Below, piece by piece: positions 1 through 8,505 of a stretch of 45,625 nt of DNA (position 1 is its first letter; each line of letters starts with the position of its first letter). Under the pieces are notes generated by a model. It had not been told where the DNA came from, ran no database searches, and saw only the letters and a program-made list of their open reading frames with translations. The stretch lies in NCBI GenBank assembly GCA_002707985.1, contig PAOI01000016.1, positions 1,986 to 47,610 of the forward strand, written 5' to 3'. Origin of the DNA: Sphingomonas sp. (GTDB lineage Bacteria > Pseudomonadota > Alphaproteobacteria > Sphingomonadales > Sphingomonadaceae). The position numbers and the translations under genes are program-made.

Positions 1-519
1 GTGATGGCGGACAATCCGCTCAACAAGATTCCGACGCTGGTGGTGGAGGGCGGCCCGATCCTGTTCGATTCGCGTGTCGTATGCGAATTTCTCGACGATC
101 TGGATGGGCGCGGCCGGATGTTCCCGCGCGATCCGGGCGCGCGGTGGGTGGCGCTCAGGCGACAGGCACTGGGCGACGGGCTCACCGAAACGGCGGTACT
201 GCTGCGCGACGAGCATTGGCGCGGCGATGGGCATCGATCCAAAGCGCATCTCGCGGCCTATTCGGCGAAGGTCGAAGCCTGTGTCGCCGCGCTGGAGATC
301 GATACGCTGGGGCCAGGCGATGCAGACATCGACATCGGTCATGTCGCGATCGCCTGTGCGCTGTCCTATCTCGATTTCCGCCTGCCGGAAATCGACTGGC
401 GGCATGCGCATCCGCGGCTGGCGCAATGGGAAGCGCGGATTGCCAGCCGCCCGTCGTTTGCCGCCACGCTTCCGGTCGAGGCGAACAAGCGACCGCTCAG
501 CTTTTACGAAATGGAGTGA
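1..519 (+). CDS. Glutathione S-transferase family protein, 5' end cut by the window
   Basis: The visible 172 codons hold the end of the thioredoxin-like domain (NPLNKIPTLV, then FDSRVVCEFLD, the usual cis-Pro and Ser-containing glutathione-binding stretch) and the all-alpha C-terminal domain. The first strand-helix unit of a GST is missing, so the gene starts before the window and the GTG at base 1 is probably internal. It is a paralogue of the GST at 6490-7257; both share the SYLDFRLP/DW type C-terminal signature. In sphingomonads GSTs often cleave ether bonds or isomerise or dehalogenate aromatic intermediates; here the substrate is unknown. It probably belongs to the same transcription unit as the MFS gene 80 bases downstream. 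Confidence 0.8.
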   Translation: MMADNPLNKIPTLVVEGGPILFDSRVVCEFLDDLDGRGRMFPRDPGARWVALRRQALGDGLTETAVLLRDEHWRGDGHRSKAHLAAYSAKVEACVAALEIDTLGPGDADIDIGHVAIACALSYLDFRLPEIDWRHAHPRLAQWEARIASRPSFAATLPVEANKRPLSFYEME

Positions 520-599
520 AACCGCGGTGACCGGCAATAAGCCGGCGCCGCAGCAATGCCTTCGCCTGGAACGCGAAGGCGTGGGATGAGGAGCGGGTC

Positions 600-1946
600 G
601 TGGCGGATGCAAGGCACACGGGCGTACGGCAGATCATAAGATCCGGCCCCATGAAGCCGTGGCAGATCATAACCTTGGTGTTGTGCGTGCTGATCAACAT
701 ATCGGACGGGCTCGATACGTCGGCGATATCCTATGCCGCGCCGTCGATCCTGCGCGAATGGGGTGTGGGGCCGAGCGTCATGGGTCTGATCTTCAGCGTC
801 GGCGCAGCCGGGCTGGTGTGCGGCGCGATCTTTCTGGCGCCGCTGGCCGACCGGCTGGGGCGGCGCAACGTCATCCTCTGGGCAGTCGCGTCCAACGGCG
901 TATCGATGCTGGCGATCACGCTGGCAGGATCGGTCGAGGCGCTGCTGGTGATGCGCTTCCTCACCGGCCTGGGGGTGGGGGCGCTGGTGCCTTCGCTCAG
1001 CGTGATGGTGATCGAATTTTCCACCGAGCGGCGCGGCAACATCTTCCTCTCGCTGGTGCATGTCGGTTTTGCGATCGGCGCGATGCTGGGCGCTGCCGTG
1101 GGGGCGATGCTGGTCGGTCCGTTCGGCTGGCGTGCGATCTTCGTCTTCGCCGGACTGGTCAATCTCAGCCTTGCGGCGCTCGCCTTTTCGCTACTGCCGG
1201 AATCGCTCAATTTCCTGCTCACGCGGCAGCCCCGCAACGCGCTCCGGCGCGCCAATGCGCTGCTGGCGAAGCTGAAGGAGCCGCTGCTCGAATCGCTGCC
1301 GCCGCTCCCGCCCAGGGCTCGGAGCGGGGCGGGGGTTGGCATGCTCTTCGCGCCGGAATATCGCAGTGCGACGCTGTTGCTGTGGCTTGCCGCCTTCTCG
1401 CGCTATTTCGTCAGCTACTTCCTGACCCAGTGGAAGCCGCAGATTTTGGTCATGGCGGGCGTTTCGCGCGAAATGGCAATCGCCAGCGGGATCGTCACCG
1501 GCGGCGCGGCCATCATGGGATCGCTGCTGATGGGCGCCTTTGCTACGGCAGTGGGCGCGCCGCTTGCGACGGGAGTCAGTTTCATCCTCTGTGCGGTCGC
1601 GCTGGTGGCCTTCGGCTTCATTCAGGCCGATCCGGTGCTGCTACTCGCCGTCGCCGGGGTGGCGCTGTTCGCGATCGAGGCGACCTTTACGGGCGTCGTG
1701 ATCGTCAGCACCCGCTTCTATCCGCCGGAATGCCGCAGCACCGGCGTGGGCTACACGATCGGTGTGGGGCGGTTCGGGGCGATCGCCGGGCCTTATCTTG
1801 GCGGCGCGCTGCTGGCGATGAATTTCGACAGGGCTTTCGTCTATCCGATCTATGCCGGCGTGTGCCTGATCGGCGCGGCGGCGATCGCGATCGGGTTTAT
1901 CTGGCGAAAGGCGGCGTCCCGGGAAGCGTTTTCGAGCACGTCCTAG
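600..1946 (+). CDS. MFS transporter, aromatic acid:H+ symporter (AAHS) type
   Basis: A 448-residue major facilitator with twelve hydrophobic segments. The AAHS hallmark acidic motif in helix 1 is visible as NISDGLDT, followed by the helix 2-3 loop LADRLGRRN. It probably imports an aromatic carboxylate with protons across the inner membrane. The GTG at 600 is preferred because GAGGAG lies 7 bases upstream; an ATG at 651 is the alternative. It is a clear paralogue of the transporter at 10886-12226, so the island has two uptake systems, perhaps for different substrates. The substrate cannot be read from sequence. Confidence 0.88.
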   Translation: MADARHTGVRQIIRSGPMKPWQIITLVLCVLINISDGLDTSAISYAAPSILREWGVGPSVMGLIFSVGAAGLVCGAIFLAPLADRLGRRNVILWAVASNGVSMLAITLAGSVEALLVMRFLTGLGVGALVPSLSVMVIEFSTERRGNIFLSLVHVGFAIGAMLGAAVGAMLVGPFGWRAIFVFAGLVNLSLAALAFSLLPESLNFLLTRQPRNALRRANALLAKLKEPLLESLPPLPPRARSGAGVGMLFAPEYRSATLLLWLAAFSRYFVSYFLTQWKPQILVMAGVSREMAIASGIVTGGAAIMGSLLMGAFATAVGAPLATGVSFILCAVALVAFGFIQADPVLLLAVAGVALFAIEATFTGVVIVSTRFYPPECRSTGVGYTIGVGRFGAIAGPYLGGALLAMNFDRAFVYPIYAGVCLIGAAAIAIGFIWRKAASREAFSSTS

Positions 1947-1971
1947 GGCGTCCGGCGATCGATGCTCCCGA

Positions 1972-2760
1972 TCAGACGCTGCCCGCCCGCGCGGGCACAA
2001 GCTCTTCATATTCGCGCAGATAGAGCAGCAAATGGCTATGAAAAAAGCCGAGGCGACGTCCCACCGTGGCCCGGATCGCGCGGCTGGCCTCGTCAAAGGC
2101 CTGCGCATCGGTCCACCATAGTTCGGCATAGCCGTCCCATGGCGAATCGAGGAAACGATCCCCGGCAACCAGATTGAGGATATAGCCCTCCAGCCCGGGC
2201 TGGCGATTAGCCTGGGGTGCATGTTCGTGAACCCAGTCCTCAAAGAATTGCTGCCGGTTCATCCCCGGCTGACGGCCAACCAGCCCGATGCGCTTGACGC
2301 GTTGTTTTCCGGACTGCGGTGAAGCCGGTCGGATAATCGCCTCATGCGAGAAAAGGCCCAGGAAATCGTTCTGGATGAACGCCGGGCGATCGGTGGCAAG
2401 GGCTTCGACCAGTTCCGGTGCGGCGCCGTTGACCGCCGCGCCATAGGCTGCGGCATCGGCGAACCACAACTCGATTACGCCGTCATAGGGGGCGTCCGGG
2501 CTGCGATCGCTGTCGATCAGGTTGAATGTAAGCCCGACAAGCCCGGGCAATAGCCGGACGAGCGGCGCACGGTGGCGTTGCCAATGCTCCAGAAACGCTT
2601 CCGGGCCGAGCCCCGGCGCCCGCCGGACGAATTCGGTGCATTTGAACAGCGCGTCTGGTGGCGCGGAGCCTGTCGTGGCTATCAGCGCGGCAGGCATGGC
2701 AGCAGCCATGCCTCCGGCCACAAACGTGCCTCCGACCATCGAACGGCGGGATAGCGACAC
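1972..2760 (-). CDS. Tat-exported tandem EthD-domain protein
   Basis: 262 residues. The N-terminus SLSRRSMVGGTFVAGG followed by an Ala-rich stretch is a twin-arginine signal. Two ferredoxin-like dimeric alpha/beta-barrel (EthD) repeats follow, roughly residues 38-140 and 155-250, each with a FxxxW...HAP-like core (EAFLEHWQRHRAPL and QQFFEDWVHEHAPQ). EthD proteins are usually small, cytosolic and of unclear chemistry, so export of a tandem form is unusual. The start is GTG at 2760, with GGGAG about nine bases upstream. It is the last gene of the leftward operon and is paralogous to 9870-10694. A periplasmic role on the aromatic substrate is inference. Confidence 0.78.
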   Translation of the reverse strand: MSLSRRSMVGGTFVAGGMAAAMPAALIATTGSAPPDALFKCTEFVRRAPGLGPEAFLEHWQRHRAPLVRLLPGLVGLTFNLIDSDRSPDAPYDGVIELWFADAAAYGAAVNGAAPELVEALATDRPAFIQNDFLGLFSHEAIIRPASPQSGKQRVKRIGLVGRQPGMNRQQFFEDWVHEHAPQANRQPGLEGYILNLVAGDRFLDSPWDGYAELWWTDAQAFDEASRAIRATVGRRLGFFHSHLLLYLREYEELVPARAGSV

Positions 2761-2832
2761 TGCGACGTCTCCCTTTGCATCGGCACAACACCGTTCGGGA
2801 TGCTGCGCATTGCGGCCTGGTCCGAATCGAGT

Positions 2833-4134
2833 TCAGCCGGTCGCGGCAAGCGCCTGTGCCGGCGCGAGGCCAAGCTGCTCGCGCGTGACGCCCATCGCCT
2901 CCCATAATGCCTCCTGCACGTCGCGGGGCTGTCCATATTGATAGGGATAGGCGCGCAAATGCCTGCCCAGCACCGGGTGTGCCAGCAACTCCGCGCGCGG
3001 CAGGCCGCGGATGAAGCGATCATAATGCGATATCGGCAAGCGGATCACACCGCCCTCGGGTGGCGTGCGCAGTATCCCCTTGGGATCGCGTCCTTCCGCT
3101 ACGGCCTTCATATCGGCAAAGAGCTGGCGGCGCATCAGTCCGACTCCCATGTCGCTGCGGCCCAGATGTTCGCGCGTGCGATCCGCGATCGTGCCCTGGC
3201 CGACCCAGGCGACGAAATCCTGATTCATCACATGGCTGGAAATCCATTCGCCATGCGCGTCGCGCGTCGGCCCATACCAATAGGGGATGGTTTTCTGTTC
3301 AAACGGCTCGCTCTCCACCGGCACGCGCTGGAACGACCATGCGATGCTCAGCGTATTCTCGTCGTCGATCGGCACGCGCCATTCGAAATGATCGCCCAGG
3401 AAGACGCCGATCGGCCACAGGGTAACGCGACCGACCGTCCACAGATCATGGCTTTCGTCGGTATCCTCGCGGATTCGCTTGTAGAGGAATCCGTGTTCGA
3501 ACTCCTCGAAATCGATCTTCACATGACGCGGCGCATAGGGGCCGTCCTGCCCCTTCAGCCTTACGCTCCAATTGGCGTGCATCCATTCGAAATGGACCGG
3601 ATCGATCGAGTTTTCCTGGCACTGCGCCCAATTGCACGGCACTTCGGAGATGATGATCTGCTTGAAGCCGTTGGGCCAGGAAAATGCCTCGTAATCGGGC
3701 AGCAGCGGCGGCTCACCGGTGCCCAGAAAAGCCCAGAGCAGCCCGCCATTGGCGCGCACAGGATAGGCTTTGATCCGCACCTTGTCGCGCACGCTCGCCT
3801 TGCCGATCGCCACGTCTTCATAGGGTTGTTCGAGCGTGCGGCCATCGGCGTCGAACAACCAGCCATGATAATTGCAGCGCAGCCCGCAATCTTCGACAAA
3901 GCCGAACGACATATCGGCGCGGCGATGCGGGCAATGGCGATCGATCAGACCGAAATTGCCGCCGCGATCGCGGTAAAGCACCAGATTCTCGCCCATCAGC
4001 CGCACCGGCTTGACCGGGCGATCCTCTAGCTCGCTTATCGCCGCGATCGGCAGCCAATATTGGCGAAGCACCGCGCCCATTGGCGTGCCCGGCCCGATAC
4101 GGGTCAGCAGTTCATTCTGTTCCTGCGTAAGCAT
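2833..4134 (-). CDS. Rieske-type aromatic ring-hydroxylating oxygenase, alpha subunit
   Basis: 433 residues. The N-terminal Rieske [2Fe-2S] site is C68-x-H70 ... C87-x2-H90. The catalytic non-heme iron site is NSIDPVHFEWMH, with D178, H181 and H186. Domain order and length match the phthalate 4,5-dioxygenase/VanA-like/LigXa class, whose members dihydroxylate or O-demethylate aromatic acids using electrons from a separate reductase. No reductase or ferredoxin gene is visible here, so electrons must come from elsewhere. Its start overlaps the crotonase stop by one base (TGATG), implying translational coupling. It is probably the entry enzyme of the pathway; the substrate is unknown. Confidence 0.9.
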   Translation of the reverse strand: MLTQEQNELLTRIGPGTPMGAVLRQYWLPIAAISELEDRPVKPVRLMGENLVLYRDRGGNFGLIDRHCPHRRADMSFGFVEDCGLRCNYHGWLFDADGRTLEQPYEDVAIGKASVRDKVRIKAYPVRANGGLLWAFLGTGEPPLLPDYEAFSWPNGFKQIIISEVPCNWAQCQENSIDPVHFEWMHANWSVRLKGQDGPYAPRHVKIDFEEFEHGFLYKRIREDTDESHDLWTVGRVTLWPIGVFLGDHFEWRVPIDDENTLSIAWSFQRVPVESEPFEQKTIPYWYGPTRDAHGEWISSHVMNQDFVAWVGQGTIADRTREHLGRSDMGVGLMRRQLFADMKAVAEGRDPKGILRTPPEGGVIRLPISHYDRFIRGLPRAELLAHPVLGRHLRAYPYQYGQPRDVQEALWEAMGVTREQLGLAPAQALAATG

Positions 4135-4898
4135 CAGCGCCCCCGAAATACCGGCGTACGTTTTTCAACAACGGCGCGTGTCGCTTCCCTGGCGTCCTCG
4201 GTCGCCATCAATTTGGTGCTGTAGGTCTGTTCGAGGGCATAGCCTTCGTCGACCGCCAGGAATTCCGCCGCATTCATCGATTCCTTGCCCAGCCGCAGCC
4301 CCAGCGGCGCCTTGGTAGCGATCTCGTCGGCCAGCGTGTGGGCGGCGTCGAGCAGCTTGTCCGCATCGACGATCTCCTGCACCAGCCCGGCCGAAAGCGC
4401 CTCGGCTGCGCTAATCGCGCGACCGGTGAACACCATCCGGCGCAGCAGCCCCTGGTTGATCAACCGGCCGAGATGCGCAGTGCCGCCGCAGCGGCCGATG
4501 TTGATCTCCGGCAGGCCGAAAGTGGCATTGGGCGACGCCAGGCGGATGTCGGCTACCGCCGTCAGCACGCAACCGGCACCCAGTGCAGGTCCGTTCACCG
4601 CAGCGATCACCGGCACGGGGCAATGGCGGATCGCGGCAAAGGCGCGCCGCACGATCACGGCATTGGCGGCATCGTCCTCCAGTCGCGCGGTGACGAATTC
4701 GTGCAGGTCCTTGCCCGCGCAGAATGCCTTGGTCCCGGCCGCAGTGAAGATCACGCAATTGATCGCGGCATTCCTGCCGATCTCTTCGAACACTCCGGCC
4801 AGTTCTTCATAATCGGCCAGCGTGATCGCATTCACCGGCGGGCGATTGATCGTTACGCGCATCACTGCGCCGGATTGCGCCGTTTCTATGCTACTCAT
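4134..4898 (-). CDS. Enoyl-CoA hydratase/isomerase (crotonase) family protein
   Basis: 254 residues with crotonase landmarks: the CoA-site segment FCAGKDLHEF, the oxyanion-hole region AAVNGPALGAGC, and the ADIRLASPNATFGLPEINIG block. Members hydrate, isomerise, retro-aldol cleave or hydrolyse acyl-CoA thioesters. With the CaiB-type CoA-transferase at 7284-8462 it suggests that one branch runs through CoA esters, as in feruloyl-CoA side-chain removal, but that is inference. The start overlaps the preceding gene's stop (ATGA) and its stop overlaps the Rieske start. Confidence 0.88.
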   Translation of the reverse strand: MSSIETAQSGAVMRVTINRPPVNAITLADYEELAGVFEEIGRNAAINCVIFTAAGTKAFCAGKDLHEFVTARLEDDAANAVIVRRAFAAIRHCPVPVIAAVNGPALGAGCVLTAVADIRLASPNATFGLPEINIGRCGGTAHLGRLINQGLLRRMVFTGRAISAAEALSAGLVQEIVDADKLLDAAHTLADEIATKAPLGLRLGKESMNAAEFLAVDEGYALEQTYSTKLMATEDAREATRAVVEKRTPVFRGR

Positions 4899-5455
4899 CG
4901 TGCAGGCTCCTGAAAGGGATCATCGGTCCCGGCGGGCAGATCGAAGAGGTGCGCGTTCAGCGTCATGGCGACCAGCGTGTAATATCCGATCAGCGCGGTA
5001 AGCTCGACGACGCCGGTAATTCCCAGCAATGCCAGCGCATCGGCATAGGTGGCGTCTTCGACGCAGTGCCGGTCGTGCAGTTCCCTGGCATAACGATAGA
5101 CGATCGCGTCATTCTCGGCCTCGAACCGGGGGTCGTTCCTGTGGCGGATCGCCTCGATCATGCCATCGGGCAAGCCGGCGGCGCGCGCCACGGGTTCATG
5201 TTGCACCCATTCGAACGGGCAATCCCATGCCCGTGCGGTGACCAGGATCGCCAGCTCGGTATAGCGCGGGGAAACCGAGGTTTCGTATCGCAGCAGCTGA
5301 CCGAATTTCTGCCATCGGTCGGCAAGGTCCGGATTGTGGAGCGCGGCACGCAAAGGGCCCACCATCAACCCGCGCGGGCCATTCACCACGTCCTGATATA
5401 CTTTCAGCTGTGTTGGCGACATTGCGGCCACTTCTGGGAACGGAATACGCGGCAC
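4895..5455 (-). CDS. Carboxymuconolactone decarboxylase/AhpD-like family protein
   Basis: About 186 residues in the all-helical CMD fold: GPRGLMVGPLRAALHNPDLA, then SPRYTELAILVTARAWDC and FEWVQHEPVARAAGLPD. It lacks the CxxC of AhpD peroxidases; a lone Cys precedes the EW...H pattern, closer to the gamma-carboxymuconolactone decarboxylase branch. I chose GTG at 5455 because GGAG lies six bases upstream and the longer in-frame extension (to 5584) is low-complexity and unlike the family. First gene of the leftward operon CMD-crotonase-Rieske-EthD. The reaction in this pathway is unknown. Confidence 0.82.
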   Translation of the reverse strand: MPRIPFPEVAAMSPTQLKVYQDVVNGPRGLMVGPLRAALHNPDLADRWQKFGQLLRYETSVSPRYTELAILVTARAWDCPFEWVQHEPVARAAGLPDGMIEAIRHRNDPRFEAENDAIVYRYARELHDRHCVEDATYADALALLGITGVVELTALIGYYTLVAMTLNAHLFDLPAGTDDPFQEPAR

Positions 5456-5541
5456 CCAAATCTCCAAATAGCTTCGCGCGCCAGGTGACGCGCGCGTCGA
5501 GGGCGGCGGCCGAGGCAGGAGCCCCCGTGCAGCACAAAGAG

Positions 5542-5584
5542 TGTATAGGGCATCTTTATGACCTTTGTCGATGCTATTCGACAA
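5542..5584 (-). promoter_or_regulatory. Promoter and palindromic operator of the leftward Rieske operon
   Basis: A perfect inverted repeat TTGTCGA-N6-TCGACAA spans 5565-5584. On the minus strand it overlaps a -35-like TCGACA, followed after 18 bases by a -10-like TATACA (5542-5547). This lies upstream of the carboxymuconolactone decarboxylase gene and next to the 3' end of the GntR-type regulator. A repressor site blocking -35 is a reasonable inference. The binding protein is not known. Confidence 0.5.
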
Positions 5585-5633
5585 TAGGCGGCGCGGTCGG
5601 CGAATGGCGCCGACCGGCCCGGGCGTCAGCGGC

Positions 5634-6389
5634 CTATTTCAGCTTGATGTCGAGCCGAACGACGTCGCCGCGATAGGTTCCGTCGGAAACCATCACCAGC
5701 TTGCCGTTGCCGTCCACCGCTTCGCGGCGGACATAGGCGACGGGTACGTTGAGGGGGATGCCCAATTCGCGTGCGGTCACGACATCGGCGGCGCCGATCG
5801 TCAGTGTTTGCCGTACATCCTCCAGTTTCACGCCCCGAATGCCGCTCAGCAGGCTGAGCGCGGTCTTGGTTTCCAGATCCTCATGCTTCAGCCGCTTGTA
5901 CAGCACTTCGTCAAGATAGGTGTAGGCGACCAGAAAGGGCTTTCCATCGCGCGAATGCCGACGCTTGAAACGGCGATAGCTCTGCGCCCTTTCGCCGATC
6001 TGACCCATGAAGGACGGAGGTTGCAGCCCGGTCTCTTCCGAAAGCAATTCGATCGTTGCGCCGGGGCGCGAGCGCAGCAGGCCCGACCAATCGGTTTCCA
6101 CCGCGCACCACAGCTGGTCCTGAGGGCGATAGGTGACAAAGGTGCCCTTGGCGCGGAACCGCGCGATCAGCCCTTCGCTGTCCAGCCGGCCCAGCGCCTG
6201 ACGGACGGTGGCGCGTGCGACGCCATATTCGGCGGCAAGCTCCTCAACGGTCGGGATCTGGGTGTCGGGTTGCCACTGGCCGGTTTCGATCATGCGTCGG
6301 AACAGCGTGCTCAGTTGCAGATAGCGCGGCATGCCGGTGGCGTCGTCATCCAGCGGGCCTGCGTCATTGACGGCGGGCTGATAGCTCAT
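5634..6389 (-). CDS. GntR family transcriptional regulator with UTRA ligand domain (HutC type)
   Basis: 251 residues. Residues about 20-90 form the winged helix (PRYLQLSTLFRRMIETGQW, then TVEELAAEYGVARATVRQAL). Residues about 95-250 are a UTRA effector domain ending in YRGDVVRLDIK. HutC-type regulators bind a small pathway ligand and release DNA. The gene lies between the leftward Rieske operon and the rightward GST/CoA-transferase genes, so it probably controls one or both. Two inverted repeats (5565-5584 and 6408-6427) flank it and are candidate operators. Sensing a pathway intermediate is inference. Confidence 0.88.
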   Translation of the reverse strand: MSYQPAVNDAGPLDDDATGMPRYLQLSTLFRRMIETGQWQPDTQIPTVEELAAEYGVARATVRQALGRLDSEGLIARFRAKGTFVTYRPQDQLWCAVETDWSGLLRSRPGATIELLSEETGLQPPSFMGQIGERAQSYRRFKRRHSRDGKPFLVAYTYLDEVLYKRLKHEDLETKTALSLLSGIRGVKLEDVRQTLTIGAADVVTARELGIPLNVPVAYVRREAVDGNGKLVMVSDGTYRGDVVRLDIKLK

Positions 6390-6407
6390 GCAACCGACCT
6401 AAGCCAA

Positions 6408-6427
6408 AGCTTGTGGGTTTCCAAGCT
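6408..6427. promoter_or_regulatory. Inverted-repeat operator candidate in the GntR/GST divergent region
   Basis: AGCTTG-N8-CAAGCT lies 19 bases upstream of the regulator start and about 60 bases before the divergent GST start. The position suits autoregulation plus control of the rightward genes. The sequence differs from the 5565-5584 palindrome, so the two may bind different proteins. Confidence 0.4.
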
Positions 6428-6489
6428 ATTTGCGCCGCGATCGGCGCCCGCAACCACGCAAAGAGCAAATAACGTAATCATCCATATTA

Positions 6490-7257
6490 ATGGCTGTTAT
6501 TCTGTGGCATATCGGCGCCGTCGGTCGCGGCGGCTGCGCGCGGCCGGCCGTTGGTCAATGGAGTGCGCGCTTGCCCCTTTCCCCGCCGCCTGACGATGCG
6601 CTCGATTCCGGCTCTCCGCCGGTGGCCGGCGAACTGGCCGCCCCGGTTGCGCTACACTGGTCGCCGAAATCGCCGTTCGTGCGCAAGGTATCGATCGTGC
6701 TGATCGAATGCGGGCTGGCGGACGGAGTGGAGAAGATCCGCACCCCGGTCGACCGGCGCAGGGCGAATCGCGACTATATGGCGTTGAACCCGCTCGGCAC
6801 GATTCCGGCGCTGGCGCTGGCGGACGGCTCGCTGCTCGCGGGATCGGCGCTGATCTGCGAATATCTTCTGGCACTGCGCCCGCACCCGAAGCTGCTGCCG
6901 CCTTCCGGAGCGGAACGTTTCGAGGTGCTGCGGCGCGAGACGTTTGCAGACGGCATGCTCGATGCGCTCCTGTTCTGGCGGCAGGAGCGCATTCGCCCGG
7001 CGGCCGAGCAGAGCGCCGAAATCCATATCGCTTATGCGGCCAAGGCTGCCGCCGCGCTCGACAGGATCGATGCCGAGGCGGCGGCGTTTTCGCCGTTCCC
7101 CGATCTAGGCCAGATCGCGGTCGGTTCGGCGCTTGCCTATCTCGACCTGCGTTTCCCCGATCTCGATTGGCGGCGGCAACGCAGCGATCTTGCCGCGTGG
7201 CATCGCCGGTTCGAAGACCTGCCGTCCGCCCGCGCCACGCGCCTTGCGCTCGATTGA
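6490..7257 (+). CDS. Glutathione S-transferase family protein
   Basis: The GST part begins at VALHWSPKSPFVRKV (thioredoxin-fold strand 1 and the active-site Ser region). NPLGTIPALAL with its cis-Pro and LAGSALICEYLL follow, then the helical domain. The stretch from ATG 6490 to the GST domain (about 53 residues) is low-complexity and unusual, so the true start may be GTG 6622 or nearby; I see no strong ribosome site for either. It diverges from the GntR regulator and precedes the CoA-transferase by 26 bases. It could remove or attach glutathione in aryl-ether cleavage or cis-trans isomerisation, as LigE/F/G or maleylacetoacetate isomerase do; the substrate is unknown. Confidence 0.82.
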   Translation: MAVILWHIGAVGRGGCARPAVGQWSARLPLSPPPDDALDSGSPPVAGELAAPVALHWSPKSPFVRKVSIVLIECGLADGVEKIRTPVDRRRANRDYMALNPLGTIPALALADGSLLAGSALICEYLLALRPHPKLLPPSGAERFEVLRRETFADGMLDALLFWRQERIRPAAEQSAEIHIAYAAKAAAALDRIDAEAAAFSPFPDLGQIAVGSALAYLDLRFPDLDWRRQRSDLAAWHRRFEDLPSARATRLALD

Positions 7258-7283
7258 TCCGAATTCAGCCCAGGAGCACCGCC

Positions 7284-8462
7284 TTGCCAGGACCCTTAAG
7301 CCATATCCGTGTTCTCGATCTTTCCCGCGTGCTCGCCGGTCCCTTTGCAGGCCAGATACTGGCCGATCTGGGTGCCGATGTGATCAAGGTGGAGCGGCCC
7401 GGTGCGGGCGACGATACTCGCCATTGGGGTCCGCCCTTCCTGAAGGGCGCGGATGGCGAGCGTGGCGATGCAGGCTATTTCCTGGCCGCCAATCGCGGCA
7501 AACGGTCCGTGCAGGCGGATCTCGCCGATCCCGAAGGCCAGGCGCTGGTGCGATCGCTGGCCGCGAAATCGGACGTGGTGCTGGAAAATTACAAGACCGG
7601 CAGCCTCGCCAAATGGGGTCTGGGCTATGCCGATCTCGCCGCGATCCGGCCCGACATCATCTATTGCTCGATCACCGGCTTCGGCCAGTCCGGCCCACGC
7701 GCCGGTCAGGCGGCCTATGACTTCATGATTCAGGCGATGGGCGGGCTGATGAGCGTCACGGGAGAGGCCGACGGCTATCCCGGTGCCGGTCCGCAAAAAG
7801 TGGGGATACCGGTCGTCGATCTGATGAGCGGCATGTATGCTGCGATCGGCGTGCTCGCCGCGCTGGCGCGCCGTGCCGAGACGGGGCAGGGGGAGTATAT
7901 CGATATCGCCATGCTGGATGTGATGGTCGGATCGCTAGCGAATCAGGCGATGAATTATCTGGTGTCGGGCAAGGTGCCGCATCGCGCTGGCAACAAGCAT
8001 CCCAATATTCAGCCGCAGGACGTGTTTCCGTGCCGCGACGGCCATATCGTGATCGTCGTCGGCAATGATGGCCAATATGCCAAATTCTGCGATGCCATCG
8101 GGCGTCCCGATCTTGCCGCCGATCCCGATTTCGCCACCAATGGCGCGCGTGTGCAGAATCAGGCGCGGCTGTTGCCTCAGATCGTCGAGGCACTGGCGGT
8201 GCACGACATGGCCGAATGGGCGCGGCGGCTGGAGGCAGCGGGCGTGCCGTGCGCGCCGATCAACAGCGCTGCCGATGCCTTTGCTGATCCCCAGATCGCG
8301 CATCGCGAGATGCTGATCCGGTTGCAGCATCCGGTGGCGGGCAGCCTGCCGATGGTCGCCAGTCCGTTGCGCTTCGCCAATGCGCCGATCCGCTATGATC
8401 GTGCGCCGCCGCTGTTGGGCGAACATGACGAAGAGGTTCGCCGCGAACTGGACGGCGGCTGA
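7284..8462 (+). CDS. CaiB/BaiF family CoA-transferase (class III)
   Basis: 392 residues. The class III fold is clear: PGPLSHIRVLDLSRVLAGPFA at the N-terminus, the LGADVIKVERPGAGD nucleotide site, then DVVLENYKTGSLAKWGL. These enzymes swap CoA between acyl groups through an aspartyl-CoA thioester. The start is TTG at 7284, with AGGAG about eight bases upstream and the family's normal N-terminus. It probably forms an operon with the GST 26 bases upstream. It would activate an acid for the crotonase encoded in the divergent operon; that link is inference. Confidence 0.88.
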   Translation: MPGPLSHIRVLDLSRVLAGPFAGQILADLGADVIKVERPGAGDDTRHWGPPFLKGADGERGDAGYFLAANRGKRSVQADLADPEGQALVRSLAAKSDVVLENYKTGSLAKWGLGYADLAAIRPDIIYCSITGFGQSGPRAGQAAYDFMIQAMGGLMSVTGEADGYPGAGPQKVGIPVVDLMSGMYAAIGVLAALARRAETGQGEYIDIAMLDVMVGSLANQAMNYLVSGKVPHRAGNKHPNIQPQDVFPCRDGHIVIVVGNDGQYAKFCDAIGRPDLAADPDFATNGARVQNQARLLPQIVEALAVHDMAEWARRLEAAGVPCAPINSAADAFADPQIAHREMLIRLQHPVAGSLPMVASPLRFANAPIRYDRAPPLLGEHDEEVRRELDGG

Positions 8463-8505
8463 ACACGGGTTTGCGTGAAGGCGCGCCCGGCACGCAGCCG
8501 AAAGT

